NCBI RefSeq assembly: GCF_004768545.1 | Contig: NZ_CP038636.1 | Span: forward strand, 372,001-436,000 | Source of the DNA: Cupriavidus oxalaticus | GTDB taxonomy: Bacteria; Pseudomonadota; Gammaproteobacteria; Burkholderiales; Burkholderiaceae | Direction: 5' to 3' | DNA: 64,000 bases | Shown here: positions 17,958-27,646 of the stretch, in pieces | How the letters are laid out: every line of letters starts with the position of its first letter | Position numbering within the stretch: position 1 is the first letter of the stretch | The notes under the pieces: generated by a model | What the model was told of the DNA's origin: nothing | Seen by the model: only the letters and a program-made list of their open reading frames with translations | Database searches by the model: none | Translations under genes and position numbers: made by a program

Positions 17958-18230
17958 ATGTCTGTAGCTGCCCGAGGCCTTGCCGCTAGCCTTTGCGGTA
18001 TTCGCCCTTTCTGCCGACGCTGCTGCCGCAGCAGGTCCGGGCACGCCGGAAGCCGCCAGCGTGCTGGCTGCGGCCGCGCCGCCGAGCAGCAGCGTCACCG
18101 ATCAATTGCGCAGCTCGGCTAGAGTTGCTGGCAGGATCCTGTCAGGACAAGAAGGACACGCTCGGCATGCGCGCCTCGCAAGCCCGCGCCTGTCGATGTG
18201 AGCGATTGCCGTCAAGAAAGTCTCGCAAAA
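17958..18230 (+). pseudogene. Secreted-protein N-terminal remnant (probably patatin-like)
   Basis: The three frames here hold a signal-peptide-like Ala-rich stretch (FAVFALSADAAAAA) and, in another frame, LLAGSCQDKKDTLG, like a lipoprotein leader. No frame is open across the region. Together with the patatin C-terminal half at 18.7-19.4 kb it is likely the 5' part of one broken gene, but this is inference. Confidence 0.3.
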
Positions 18231-18279
18231 TGAATGCGGAGTCGGAAAACGTCGGCGACAGGCAAACGGGCTACGGGAG

Positions 18280-19095
18280 TTGCGAACGATTGCTTTGCAT
18301 GAGGTGCTGGATTCCCTGCGGCACTGCTTCGACGCAGAAGTGCCGGACGAGCCCGAGGTTGAGGCGCTCGTGGCTCTCTGCCAGAGCGCAGGTCTTGCCG
18401 TCGAACTGTCCCGTGGACTGCGTAACCGTAGCAACGAACAATTGGCAGCCATTGACGCTGATTTTCCGAATCGCGTGCCATTGCCACAAGTGGCGGACAG
18501 ACTTTGCTTGTCAGAAAGCCGGCTCTCGCATTTGTTCGTCGATGAAATTGGCATTCCGCTGCGGACATATCAGCTATGGCAGCGCTACCGGTTCGCATTT
18601 TCACGGCTTTCAGACCGGACCACGCTGACCCACCTTGCAAGCGATACCGGATTCGCTGATGCGGCCCACCTGACGAGAACCTTTGTCGGATATTCGCCCG
18701 GCACGCTGTACAGGATGACCTCGCCATGGTTCGGCCGCACCAATGTCCTGCAGGAAAAGCTTGACGCGCTTTGCCGGGGCAAGACCTTCGGCGACCTGCG
18801 CGGCCGAAGCCGCGGGCTGCATCTGCTGGTAACCGCGACCGGCCTTACCACCGGAGCGGCGTTCGAGTTCACCCCCGAGCAGTTTGCCCTGATCTGCTCA
18901 GACCTGAGCAGCGTGCCCCTGTCATTCGCGGTCGCCGCGTCGTCATCGGTTCCGATTCCGCTCAGTCCGGTAACGCTGCGCAACTATGCCGGTGCCTGTC
19001 CCCAGGCGGCCCAACTCGCGGATACGGTACGCAGCGACCGCAATCTGCAGGCAAGGATTGCTGCATGCCAATGCCCAAAGCTGTCTCGATGCTGA
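18280..19095 (+). pseudogene. AraC helix-turn-helix fragment fused in frame to a patatin-like phospholipase fragment
   Basis: The open frame encodes 271 residues. Residues ~65-148 carry an AraC-type double helix-turn-helix (LPQVADRLCLSESRLSHLFVDEIG and LTHLASDTGFADAAHLTRTF). From residue ~150 (PWFGRTNVLQEKLD) it becomes the middle of a patatin-like phospholipase (FEFTPEQFALICSDLSSVPLSFAVAASSSVP, TLRNYAG). The AraC sensor domain and the patatin GxSxG nucleophile region are both missing. A frameshift near 19070 ends the frame; the patatin continues in the next frame. Confidence 0.7.
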
Positions 19096-19402
19096 GAACA
19101 GGCCATACCTGCATCTCGTGGACGGAGGCTTGGTGGACAACCTCGGCGTGCAAGGCCTGCCGGACCGTACTGCTGCGCGCGGCTCGCTCGACGCGAGTTT
19201 CGGAAATCTTCCGGCTGGCTCAGTACACAAGATCGTACTGATCAGCGTGAATTCAGAACGGGACACCGCCGAGCGCATTGACCGTAGCGACCGGGTGCCC
19301 GTGACGCCCCAGCTGCTGGATTCTCTGATTTTCGGCGCCGGCTCCCGCGCAACCGGTGAAACGGTACCGGCTGCGACATCTGGATCTTTATTTTCATATT
19401 GA
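19070..19402 (+). pseudogene. Patatin-like phospholipase C-terminal remnant
   Basis: In the frame after the shift near 19070, ENRPYLHLVDGGLVDNLGVQGL carries the patatin DGG motif (catalytic Asp of the Ser-Asp dyad). It continues to a stop at 19402, shorter than expected at the C-terminus. It completes the decayed phospholipase begun in the previous frame. Confidence 0.7.
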
Positions 19403-19483
19403 CTTATAGGTCAGGATGACCATAATGTCATCAAAAGATAGGGCGTCGCTGCAGAGCGTGCCCGGCCACTTCAAGGAGACGAC

Positions 19484-20626
19484 ATGACCCGCCAGCCTCG
19501 CAGCGTGCTGCGCACGCCGCCAGCATTTCCAGAAAGTGCACTGCCTTCCTCGGTCCAGAAACTCCAGCGGCCAGAAGCCCTGGTGAAAGCCCAGGCGCTT
19601 GCTTTTCTCATCTTTGAAAAACATGACTTGCGTGCTGCAGAGACCTTCCTGACGGATTTCGGCATGTGTAGCGTGTCGCGCACGGACAAGCAGTTGCTGA
19701 TGCGCGGCGCGGGGCCGCAACCATGCCTGCTGTCGATACGGAAGGGTCAGCGCTCACGTTATGTCGGCGCCGCGTTTGCCGTTCGCAGCGAGGCGGACCT
19801 GGTTCGCCTCGAAGCCGAGGCGAATGCCCGCCGACTTCCGCCGGACGCCGTTCCCGGAGGCGGAACCGGCGTCGAACTGACCGACCCGGCCGGCAACCTG
19901 CTGTGGCTTGTCACTGGGCAGGCGCCGCTCGATCGGCTCCCATTGCGCGCACCGACACACGTTCTCACCAATGATCCAGGCCAGCTCCGCAGGGTGAACG
20001 CTATGGTGCGGCCGCCGCTGGAGCCTGCGGCCGTGGTGAAGCTCGGCCACGTCGTTCTGCAGACCGTTGACTTTGCTGGCATGGCCCGCTGGTACATGCG
20101 GCATCTCGGCCTGATCCCGACCGATGTTCAGTATCTCGAGGACGGGTCTCCGAACCTCTGCTTCTTCCGCCTGGATCTGGGAAGCACGCCCGCGGACCAT
20201 CACTCCTTCGTGCTCGCGGGAGGCATTGAGGAAAAGTATGAGCACAGTGCGTACGAGGTGCTCGACCTTGATGCGCTCGGACAGGGCCACAACGTGCTGC
20301 GTGCGAACGGCCACCGGCATATGTGGGGCATCGGACGGCACGTCCTCGGAAGCCAACTCTTCGATTACTGGTTCGATCCGGACGGCATGGAGTTCGAGCA
20401 CTACACCGACGGCGATGTTTTCACCGCGGACCATGAAACGCATTACGTCCCCCTCGACATGGCCGGCATCTGGGCCTGGGGCGATGACGTGCCGGCAAGC
20501 ATGGGCGTCAAGCGCAATTTCGACACGGTGCTCCGTGTGGCTGGATTGCTGCGGACCGGTCGGCTGTCCCTGGAGCGCCTGAAGTTGCTTGGCCGCGCCA
20601 TGAGCCCTGCCAGACCCTGGCTGTGA
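19484..20626 (+). CDS. VOC-superfamily extradiol dioxygenase-like protein
   Basis: The 380-residue product has two vicinal-oxygen-chelate halves. The C-terminal half carries plausible metal ligands: His in KLGHVVLQTVDF, His in DHHSFVLAGG and Glu in MEFEHYTDGDVF, the His-His-Glu triad of type I extradiol dioxygenases. It would cleave a catechol-type ring with O2 in the cytoplasm. A good ribosome site (AAGGAGACGAC) precedes the ATG. It is the first of six co-directional genes ending with the Mo enzyme, so its substrate is probably the hydroxylated product of that pathway. Confidence 0.8.
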   Translation: MTRQPRSVLRTPPAFPESALPSSVQKLQRPEALVKAQALAFLIFEKHDLRAAETFLTDFGMCSVSRTDKQLLMRGAGPQPCLLSIRKGQRSRYVGAAFAVRSEADLVRLEAEANARRLPPDAVPGGGTGVELTDPAGNLLWLVTGQAPLDRLPLRAPTHVLTNDPGQLRRVNAMVRPPLEPAAVVKLGHVVLQTVDFAGMARWYMRHLGLIPTDVQYLEDGSPNLCFFRLDLGSTPADHHSFVLAGGIEEKYEHSAYEVLDLDALGQGHNVLRANGHRHMWGIGRHVLGSQLFDYWFDPDGMEFEHYTDGDVFTADHETHYVPLDMAGIWAWGDDVPASMGVKRNFDTVLRVAGLLRTGRLSLERLKLLGRAMSPARPWL

Positions 20627-20672
20627 ATGCTCTATTGCAGGCGCTGCAGAACCAACACATCAAGGAGAACAA

Positions 20673-21629
20673 ATGGCTGTCAAGGTCGTCCGATATATCC
20701 ACGCCGGCGAGTCACACTGGGGTGTGGTCCACGACCGCCTTATCGCACCATTGCGCTGCGATGGCGCCAGTACTGCGGACTTCGTTACCAATGGCCTGGA
20801 AGCCGCCTGGCGCAGCACCGCGGGCGAGGCAACACTTGCGCTTGATGGCGTCACGCTGCTGCCGCCAGTCACGCCAGACCGCCAGTTCCTGTGCCAGGGC
20901 ATTAACTACGCCAGTCATGTACGCGAATCTGGCATGGACCCCGAAAAGATTGGCTTCAACACGCTGTTCACCAAGGCTCCATCCTGTCTTGCCGCGGCTG
21001 ATGCCGACGTGGTGCGGCCGGGGCATGTGCACCTGCTCGACTACGAGATCGAGCTTGGTCTGGTTGTCCGCAAACCCCTGACGGACGCACTGCGTGTCGG
21101 GCCGGACCAGCTTCACGAGTTTCTGGCAGGTGTAACGATTGTCAATGACGTTTCCGCACGCGACGTCCAGTTGCCACAGGCTCAGTTCTACAAAGGAAAA
21201 AGCTATCGCAGCTTTGGCCCCGTGGGTCCCTTCCTGGTACTGCTGAACGCAGAAGAGTGGGCACGCTGGCCTGAACTGCGCATGCGGCTCCATGTGAACG
21301 GGCAGCCACGACAGGACACGTACTGCGGCGACATGATCTTCAAACCGCACCAGACGCTGACCGAGTTGTCGGCCCTGCATGATCTGCAGCCAGGCGACCT
21401 CATCGCTACCGGCACGCCAGCAGGCTGCGCAGCCCGAGCGCCGGGAAAGCTCGCGATGTGGATGTTCCGCCACGTACTGTCCGAGCGTACGAAGTGGCAA
21501 CTTTTCATCAAGAAGGGCCGCTCGAACCCCGCCTATCTGCAGCCGGGCGACATCATGACCGCTTCGATACGCACTGACGATGGGGCAATCGAGCTGGGTG
21601 AGCAGCGCAATCGCGTGGTGTCGGCATGA
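20673..21629 (+). CDS. Fumarylacetoacetate hydrolase-family protein
   Basis: The 318-residue product has the FAH-family C-terminal fold. Metal-binding acids are in the LDYEIELGLVV and VNDVSARD segments, with GKSYRSFGPVGPF and LQPGDLIATGTPAGC following. Members hydrolyse C-C bonds in diketo acids or act as decarboxylases/hydratases after ring cleavage. It follows the dioxygenase with a clear AAGGAG site and overlaps the next gene by 4 bp. A role in cleaving or rearranging the extradiol product fits, though substrate specificity is unknown. Confidence 0.85.
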   Translation: MAVKVVRYIHAGESHWGVVHDRLIAPLRCDGASTADFVTNGLEAAWRSTAGEATLALDGVTLLPPVTPDRQFLCQGINYASHVRESGMDPEKIGFNTLFTKAPSCLAAADADVVRPGHVHLLDYEIELGLVVRKPLTDALRVGPDQLHEFLAGVTIVNDVSARDVQLPQAQFYKGKSYRSFGPVGPFLVLLNAEEWARWPELRMRLHVNGQPRQDTYCGDMIFKPHQTLTELSALHDLQPGDLIATGTPAGCAARAPGKLAMWMFRHVLSERTKWQLFIKKGRSNPAYLQPGDIMTASIRTDDGAIELGEQRNRVVSA

Positions 21630-22666
21630 ACATCCCATACGGCGAACCAACTGCCGCGGTGGCCGCGATCGACGGATTTGGCGAGGACTTCGCGCTCGAG
21701 GTTCGTCCAATGCCTTACCGGAAACCGCGCAAAGGCGAGATCGTGGTGAAGGTCGAGGCAGCGGCGGTGAATCCTATCGATGTGCGCCGACGCAGCGGCT
21801 ATGGCAGGAGAATCTTCTCGTTATTGGGAGCAACGCGCCTGCCCCTCGTTCTCGGCAATGATTTCGCCGGGACTGTTTGTGCCGTAGGGGCTGGCGTGAC
21901 AGGCCTGCGTGAAGGCGACGCTGTGTTCGGGGCCAAGCCGCCGTCAAGCGAAGGGACGCATGCCACGCACGTAATCGTCCGGCCTGACCACGTTGCGCAC
22001 AGCCCTTCGTCGATTCCCGCTGACGCCCTTGCCACGTTGCCCTACAACTTCCAAACCGTGGCCAGAGCATTCGCGGATGCTGGCATTTCGCGTGATACCG
22101 TGAACGGACGGGCCGTACTTGTGTATGGGGCGACTGGCGGCCTCGGACAAATTGCTGTCAGGTTGCTCCGCCTGCTGGGAGCCAATGTCACTGCGGTCGG
22201 CTCAAAGAACGGGCTCCAGGCCTGTTTGGATGCTGGTGCCACCGAAGTGGTTGACCGCCATGCTCAATCGCTCGCCAGTTTGCCGCGGCACTTTGCCGCC
22301 ACGCTGAACTTCGCCAACTGGGACGACGAAGCAGAGCTGCTGCACCTGCTCTCGTCTGACGCGGTGGGCCATGCAACAACGGTCCATCCGTTGCTTGGCA
22401 ACTTCGACAGGCTGGGCCTCGTCGCGGGCGGCGTTGCTTCGCTGGCTGGCAAACGGGCCAAACACGCCCTGGTTCCGCATGGCGCACGGTATGGATGGAC
22501 GACGTTCCGCTCGAACAAGGCTGTATTGAAATCGCTTGCCACATGCGCAACGTCCCTTCGCCCGATTTGCGTAAAGACCTTCCCGCTTTCGCACGTTGAG
22601 CAGGCATACCAGCACGTCACCCGGCGCGAGCCCGGGCGCGCCGTCCTGCTGCCACAGCAATCCTGA
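21626..22666 (+). CDS. MDR-family (quinone oxidoreductase/zinc-type alcohol dehydrogenase-like) oxidoreductase
   Basis: The 346-residue product has the GroES-like N-terminal domain (KVEAAAVNPIDVRRRSG, VLGNDFAGTVCAVG) and a Rossmann domain (VLVYGATGGLGQIAVRLLRLLGA). The Cys-rich structural-zinc loop is absent, pointing to the NADPH:quinone/enoyl reductase branch. Its ATG overlaps the FAH stop (ATGA), so the two are translationally coupled. It may reduce a quinone or double bond in the pathway. Confidence 0.82.
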   Translation: MNIPYGEPTAAVAAIDGFGEDFALEVRPMPYRKPRKGEIVVKVEAAAVNPIDVRRRSGYGRRIFSLLGATRLPLVLGNDFAGTVCAVGAGVTGLREGDAVFGAKPPSSEGTHATHVIVRPDHVAHSPSSIPADALATLPYNFQTVARAFADAGISRDTVNGRAVLVYGATGGLGQIAVRLLRLLGANVTAVGSKNGLQACLDAGATEVVDRHAQSLASLPRHFAATLNFANWDDEAELLHLLSSDAVGHATTVHPLLGNFDRLGLVAGGVASLAGKRAKHALVPHGARYGWTTFRSNKAVLKSLATCATSLRPICVKTFPLSHVEQAYQHVTRREPGRAVLLPQQS

Positions 22667-22695
22667 CAAAACAGCCATCAATCAAGGAGACAAGC

Positions 22696-24627
22696 ATGCC
22701 CGATACGACAGTGGGCGGCGGGACCTTGTCCGGCGAAATCCGGACCCAGGCCGATATCGACGCCTTTGAGCGCACACCGTGGGAAGACAAGGTTCCCGCG
22801 CAAAACACATACGAACTCCTGTGCCGGGCCTGCGATCGCTATGCAGAACGGACAGCGCTTCGTTTCGTGATGAACGGCGAACCGGATGCGCAAGAGTTTG
22901 CTGTCGACTACGCCACACTCAAGGCGCGCGTGACGCAGGCGGCCAATGCCTTCCACCGTAGTGGCATTGCCCCGGGCACTGCCGTGAGCCTGCTGCTTCC
23001 GAACCTGCCGCAGACGCATTTCGCCTTGCTTGGCGCGCAGGCCGCGGGTATTGCCAGCCCCATCAACCCCATGCTCGAGGTGGATCATATTGTAGCCATC
23101 GTCGAGGAAACCGGGGCCCGGGCGCTGGTCGCCTGCGCACCGATGGAAGACAGCACGCTATGGGATAAGGCGGTCGCGGTGGTTGACCGCTGCCTTGCGG
23201 TGCAGACCCTATTTGTCGTCAGCGCCAGGCCTTACGTTGGCGACGACGAGCGCAAACGCCTGGAAGCGGCCTTCCAGTTTGCGTCGCGGCCGGCTCGCGT
23301 GGAAGTGAAGGTGGTCAGCTTCGAAGACGCGTTGGCTGCGGAGCCTTCAGACATGCTGGTATCCAAGCGACGCATTTTGCCGGGCGACATCTGTTCGTAC
23401 TTCCACACCGGTGGCACCACCGGCCTGCCGAAAGTCGCCACGCACGCGCATCTCAATGAGGCGTTCGTCGCCGTCATGCTGGGCGTTCTCACCCCGTCTC
23501 CCAACACAATCCTGTGCGGTCTCCCGCTGTTCCATGTGAACGGCGCGATGGTCACCGGCCTGGCCGCCTTCCATAGTGGCTGGGAGGTCGTCATGCTGAC
23601 CGCGGCCGGCTATCGCGGTCACGGCGTGATGCCGAATTTCTGGAAGCTGGTCGAACGATTCAAGGCGGACAGCTTCAGTGGTGTGCCAACAATCTATAGC
23701 GCGCTCGCCGACCTGCCTCGCGATGGTGCCGATATTTCCTCGCTTCGTTTCGCATTCTGCGGTGCGGCGCCGCTGCCGGCCGAAGTGGCAAGGCGATTTG
23801 AAGCGGCCGCCGGCATCCCGTTGTACGAGGGTTACGGGATGACTGAAGGCGCCTGCGTTTCGGCCCTGAATCCGCCTCTGGGCGAGCGCCGCCTTGGCAG
23901 CGTTGGGTTGCGCCTGCCTCACCAGGCCATCGGAGTCTGGAGGACTGGTCGCGCGGGCCTTGCCACTGAGCCGGCCGCTCCGGGCGAAACGGGTGTTATC
24001 GGTATTCATGGCCCCAATGTGTTCCCCGGCTACTTGCGGGAGCACGATAACCGCGACATCTGGCTAAAGCCTGGCTGGCTCAACACTGGCGACCTCGGTT
24101 ATCTGGACAAGGATGGCTACCTGCACCTGACGGGCCGTGCCAAGGAACTGATCATTCGAGGCGGCCACAATATCGATCCGGCAATGATCGAAGAAGCGCT
24201 CCTTCAGCATCCGGCCGTGGCGATGGTTGCAGCCGTCAGCCAGCCGGATGTGCACGCCGGTGAATTGCCTGTTGCCTATGTCACGCTCAAGCCGGGGCAC
24301 CTTCTCACGGCCGACGAATTGCTGGCCGCGGCACGCACGCTAGTACCGGAGCGCGCCGCTGTACCTGCACGCATCGAAGTTCTGCAAACGCTGCCGCTGA
24401 CTCCCATTGGCAAAGTGGCACGCGCGGAGTTGCGCATGCGCGCCGTCGAGGAAGTCTTCCGCGAACAACTGGAGCAGGCCGGTGTACCCGCCAGCGTACG
24501 TGTCGGGCCGGATATCAGGCGGGGTACCGTCGCATTCGTTCAATGCGCCGCTGCCGACGCAGCACGGGTGCGGGATCTCCTGGCAGGTCGGTTTCCATAC
24601 CCGCTCGACTTCACGCATCCGGCGTGA
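22696..24627 (+). CDS. AMP-dependent acyl-CoA synthetase/ligase
   Basis: The 643-residue product has the ANL-family motifs: the P-loop-like YFHTGGTTGLPKVATHAH, YEGYGMTEGA (A5), TGDLGYLDKDGYLHLTGRAKELIIRGG (A7-A8) and the catalytic-Lys region PIGKVARAEL near the C-terminus. It activates a carboxylic acid to its CoA thioester through an acyl-AMP. The cluster suggests an aromatic acid or a ring-cleavage acid. AAGGAG precedes the ATG. Length is somewhat above usual (about 500-600) owing to a ~40-residue C-terminal tail after the A10 motif. Confidence 0.9.
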   Translation: MPDTTVGGGTLSGEIRTQADIDAFERTPWEDKVPAQNTYELLCRACDRYAERTALRFVMNGEPDAQEFAVDYATLKARVTQAANAFHRSGIAPGTAVSLLLPNLPQTHFALLGAQAAGIASPINPMLEVDHIVAIVEETGARALVACAPMEDSTLWDKAVAVVDRCLAVQTLFVVSARPYVGDDERKRLEAAFQFASRPARVEVKVVSFEDALAAEPSDMLVSKRRILPGDICSYFHTGGTTGLPKVATHAHLNEAFVAVMLGVLTPSPNTILCGLPLFHVNGAMVTGLAAFHSGWEVVMLTAAGYRGHGVMPNFWKLVERFKADSFSGVPTIYSALADLPRDGADISSLRFAFCGAAPLPAEVARRFEAAAGIPLYEGYGMTEGACVSALNPPLGERRLGSVGLRLPHQAIGVWRTGRAGLATEPAAPGETGVIGIHGPNVFPGYLREHDNRDIWLKPGWLNTGDLGYLDKDGYLHLTGRAKELIIRGGHNIDPAMIEEALLQHPAVAMVAAVSQPDVHAGELPVAYVTLKPGHLLTADELLAAARTLVPERAAVPARIEVLQTLPLTPIGKVARAELRMRAVEEVFREQLEQAGVPASVRVGPDIRRGTVAFVQCAAADAARVRDLLAGRFPYPLDFTHPA

Positions 24628-24646
24628 CCCGAGGCTCGATCTAGCG

Positions 24647-27646
24647 ATGAAAAGGATTGTCCTTCGAACCATCTTGTTCGCCTTGCCAAGGGTTCTGAAC
24701 CTGACCGCGTGGAAGCACGCGGACTTCCGCCGGCGCCTGAAACAGAAGAACTGTACCGCCTTCATTGGGCTGCTCGACGGCAGCATTGGGATCACCGTCG
24801 AAATCAAGGGTGGGAAGGTGCGGTCGCGGAATGCGAAGAGCGCCGACGCCGACGCCAGCCTGCTGTTCAGGGACTTGCCGACGGCCCTGAAATTCCTGAT
24901 GCCCAACCCGGATCAGGGCGATATTATCCATGCCGCGAAAAACTTCAAGGTCATCACGAAGGGGCCAGACCCCGTGGTGGTCTGGTTCATGCAAACGCTG
25001 AACCTCAGCCAGACGGTGGGCGTCGAGATGGGTACGCCAATGGCCGATGGCATGCGCCGCTTTGCCACCTGCACGAATGGCGGGCCGCTGTTCGTCTACG
25101 TAAAAGCGGGACGCATCGTACGCGTGACACCCATCGAGTTCGACGCCGACGATGCGCAGGGCTGGGAGATCCAGGCGCGCGGGAGAACCTTTCGACCGCA
25201 GCGCCGCGCGCTGGTGGCGCCTCACGCCATGACGCTGAAGTCCGTCGTCTATTCGGACAAGCGCATTCTTCATCCGATGAAGCGCGTGGATTACGATCCC
25301 GATGGCGATCGCAATCCGCAGAACCGAGGGAAATCGGATTACGTGCGCATCTCCTGGGATGAGGCCCTGGACATTGTGGCCAAAGAGATCAACCGGCAGA
25401 AACGCGTCCACGGTCCCGGTGCCATCACGTTTCCGATGTCGTCCCACCATCAGTGGGGCAACGTCGGCTATTACCTCAGCGCCTTGACGCGCTTCGCCAA
25501 TCTGATCGGTTTCACCCGGGTCGCCGCCAATCCCGACAGTTGGGAGGGCTGGTACTGGGGGGCGATGCATCATTTTGGCAACTCCATGCGGATCGGCGTC
25601 CCGGCGGGCTATGGCGGAATCGAGGATTGCCTCAAGGAAGCAGACTTGATTGTGTTCTGGTCCTCCGATCCCGAAAGCACCAATGGTGCCTATGCCGGTT
25701 TCGAAGGCACGCAACGGCGCCTGTGGGCCAAGGAACTCGGCATCGAGTTCATACACATCGACCCGCACAACAATCCGACGGCTCAATTGCTCGGCGGCCG
25801 TTGGATTCCGATTCGGCCGCAAACCGACGCCGCGCTGGCAACTGCAATCATGTACGTATGGGCAGTCGAAGGCCTGTACGACAAAGATTACGTCGCGGCC
25901 CGCACGACGGGCTTCGAAGAGTGGAAGGCCTATCTACTCGGGCAAACCGACGGCATCCCAAAGACGCCGGAGTGGCAAGAAGCCGAAACGGGAGTGCCCG
26001 CCCGGGACGTGCGCGCACTCGCGCGAAAGTGGGGCAACAGGAAGGTCTATCTGGCGGCCGGCATGACGGGCACGGGGTTCGGCGGCGCAGGCCGCGGCGC
26101 GACCGGCCAACAGTGGGCACGCTGCATGATCATGATGATGGCGATGCAGGGCTGGGGCAAGCCGGGGGTCAATTTCGGATGCCTTCAGCTCGGCACGCCA
26201 GTGGACCTCCATTTCTACTTCCCGGGATACGCGGATGGCGGGATTTCCGGTGACCTGATGTGGACCGGCAATGCCGTCAGCAACTATCAGCGGATGCCGC
26301 ACATCCTGACGATGAACCCCGTCAAGCAAATGGTTTCGCGGCAACAGCTTCCCGACGCGATCATCAACGGGCACGCCAGTGGCTATCTCTGGGACGGCAT
26401 TTCGCAGGAGGCGCAATTCGCGCCGTTCACCTATCCGATGCCGGGCTATTCGCCGATTCACATGATCTACCGGTATGGAGGCTCGGCATTCAGCACCGTC
26501 ACCAAGTCCGGACGATGGATCGATGCCTATCGTCACCCCAGCATCGAGTTTGTCGTCAATCAGTCGATCTGGATGGAGGGCGAAGCCCAGTTCGCGGACA
26601 TCATTCTTCCGGCCTGCAGCTCGCTGGAGCGCTGGGACATTGGCGAATGGTCGAATTCGGGGGGATATGCGCATCATGGGATTGCCGGCGTCAATCATCG
26701 TGTCGTAACGCTGCAGCACAAGTGCATTGAGCCACTCGGTGAGTCGCGTTCCGACTACGACATATTCACCGCAATTCTGGAGCGGCTGGGTCTCGGCGCC
26801 TTGTTTACCGAGGGCGGCTCGGAACTTGACTGGGTCAAGCGCGTTTTCGATGGCTCCGATCTGGCGAACCACATTTCGTGGAAAGAGTTCTGCCGCAAGG
26901 GTTACTACGTTGTCCCGCCTGAACGGCCGGATTTCCGCCAGCCGGTGGATATGCGGTGGTTCGCGGAGGGCCGCCAGAAGGACGTCCCCGAGCCGCACCC
27001 GCTGCCAAGCCAATTTGCGGAGGAGTTCGGCAAGGGCGTGCAAACGCCCAGTGGCAAGATTGAGTTCGTTCCCGAAATCCTCAAGCGCCACACGGCAGAC
27101 AATCCCGATCGGCCCGCGCTCAATCGCTACATCCGCTCGTGGGAAGGTCTTGGGACCGCCACGCTGGTGGGCAAGTATCCGATACAAATGATCGCCACGC
27201 ACTCGCGCTATAGCTTCCACACGTCGAGCGATGGCAAGAACAGCGCAGTGAACCACGTGCGAGACCACCGTGCCGATATCGCAGGCCATGACTTCTGGCT
27301 GCTGCGCATCAATCCCGTCGATGCGAATGAACGCGGGATCGCGCACCGCGACCTGGTCAAGGTCTATAACGACCGCGGGGCGGTGATCTGTGCGGCAGAT
27401 ATTTCGCCGTTGATGGTTCCCGGCGTGGTGAAGTCGCATGAGGCCAGTGCCGAATTCCAGATGGTGGAAATCGGAGGCGAAACCGTCGAAATCGGCGGCT
27501 GCATGAACATTCTTACGCCGGACCGGCCTCAGACGCGGGGTACCAGCAGCATGAGCCCCAATTCATGTCTGGTGCAGATTGAAAGATGGCATGGTGCCGA
27601 GGAATTCAAGCGCAGCCGCGCCGAGAAAGGTATCGCTCATGAGTAA
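24647..27646 (+). CDS. Molybdopterin oxidoreductase of the pyrogallol-phloroglucinol transhydroxylase / resorcinol hydroxylase family, with N-terminal SCP2-like domain
   Basis: The 999-residue product has two parts. Residues ~30-125 look like an SCP2 sterol-carrier-type domain (GSIGITVEIKGGKVRSRN then ADASLLFRDLPTALKFL). From ~140 (GGPLFVYVKAGRIVRVTP) it is a DMSO-reductase-superfamily Mo enzyme without an N-terminal Fe-S motif. From memory it closely follows Pelobacter TthL, including SSHHQWGNVGY (His267/His268), NPDSWEGW (Asp297-Ser298, matching the catalytic Asp and Mo-ligating Ser) and VFWSSDPE. The enzyme hydroxylates or transhydroxylates phenols. The frame opens to 24407, but ATG 24647 follows the ligase by 20 bp. 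It overlaps its small subunit by 8 bp. Confidence 0.88.
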   Translation: MKRIVLRTILFALPRVLNLTAWKHADFRRRLKQKNCTAFIGLLDGSIGITVEIKGGKVRSRNAKSADADASLLFRDLPTALKFLMPNPDQGDIIHAAKNFKVITKGPDPVVVWFMQTLNLSQTVGVEMGTPMADGMRRFATCTNGGPLFVYVKAGRIVRVTPIEFDADDAQGWEIQARGRTFRPQRRALVAPHAMTLKSVVYSDKRILHPMKRVDYDPDGDRNPQNRGKSDYVRISWDEALDIVAKEINRQKRVHGPGAITFPMSSHHQWGNVGYYLSALTRFANLIGFTRVAANPDSWEGWYWGAMHHFGNSMRIGVPAGYGGIEDCLKEADLIVFWSSDPESTNGAYAGFEGTQRRLWAKELGIEFIHIDPHNNPTAQLLGGRWIPIRPQTDAALATAIMYVWAVEGLYDKDYVAARTTGFEEWKAYLLGQTDGIPKTPEWQEAETGVPARDVRALARKWGNRKVYLAAGMTGTGFGGAGRGATGQQWARCMIMMMAMQGWGKPGVNFGCLQLGTPVDLHFYFPGYADGGISGDLMWTGNAVSNYQRMPHILTMNPVKQMVSRQQLPDAIINGHASGYLWDGISQEAQFAPFTYPMPGYSPIHMIYRYGGSAFSTVTKSGRWIDAYRHPSIEFVVNQSIWMEGEAQFADIILPACSSLERWDIGEWSNSGGYAHHGIAGVNHRVVTLQHKCIEPLGESRSDYDIFTAILERLGLGALFTEGGSELDWVKRVFDGSDLANHISWKEFCRKGYYVVPPERPDFRQPVDMRWFAEGRQKDVPEPHPLPSQFAEEFGKGVQTPSGKIEFVPEILKRHTADNPDRPALNRYIRSWEGLGTATLVGKYPIQMIATHSRYSFHTSSDGKNSAVNHVRDHRADIAGHDFWLLRINPVDANERGIAHRDLVKVYNDRGAVICAADISPLMVPGVVKSHEASAEFQMVEIGGETVEIGGCMNILTPDRPQTRGTSSMSPNSCLVQIERWHGAEEFKRSRAEKGIAHE

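Noticed and set aside
25934..27439. 501-codon minus-strand frame opposite the Mo-enzyme large subunit
   Set aside because: Antisense shadow; the plus strand shows unambiguous Mo-enzyme motifs.
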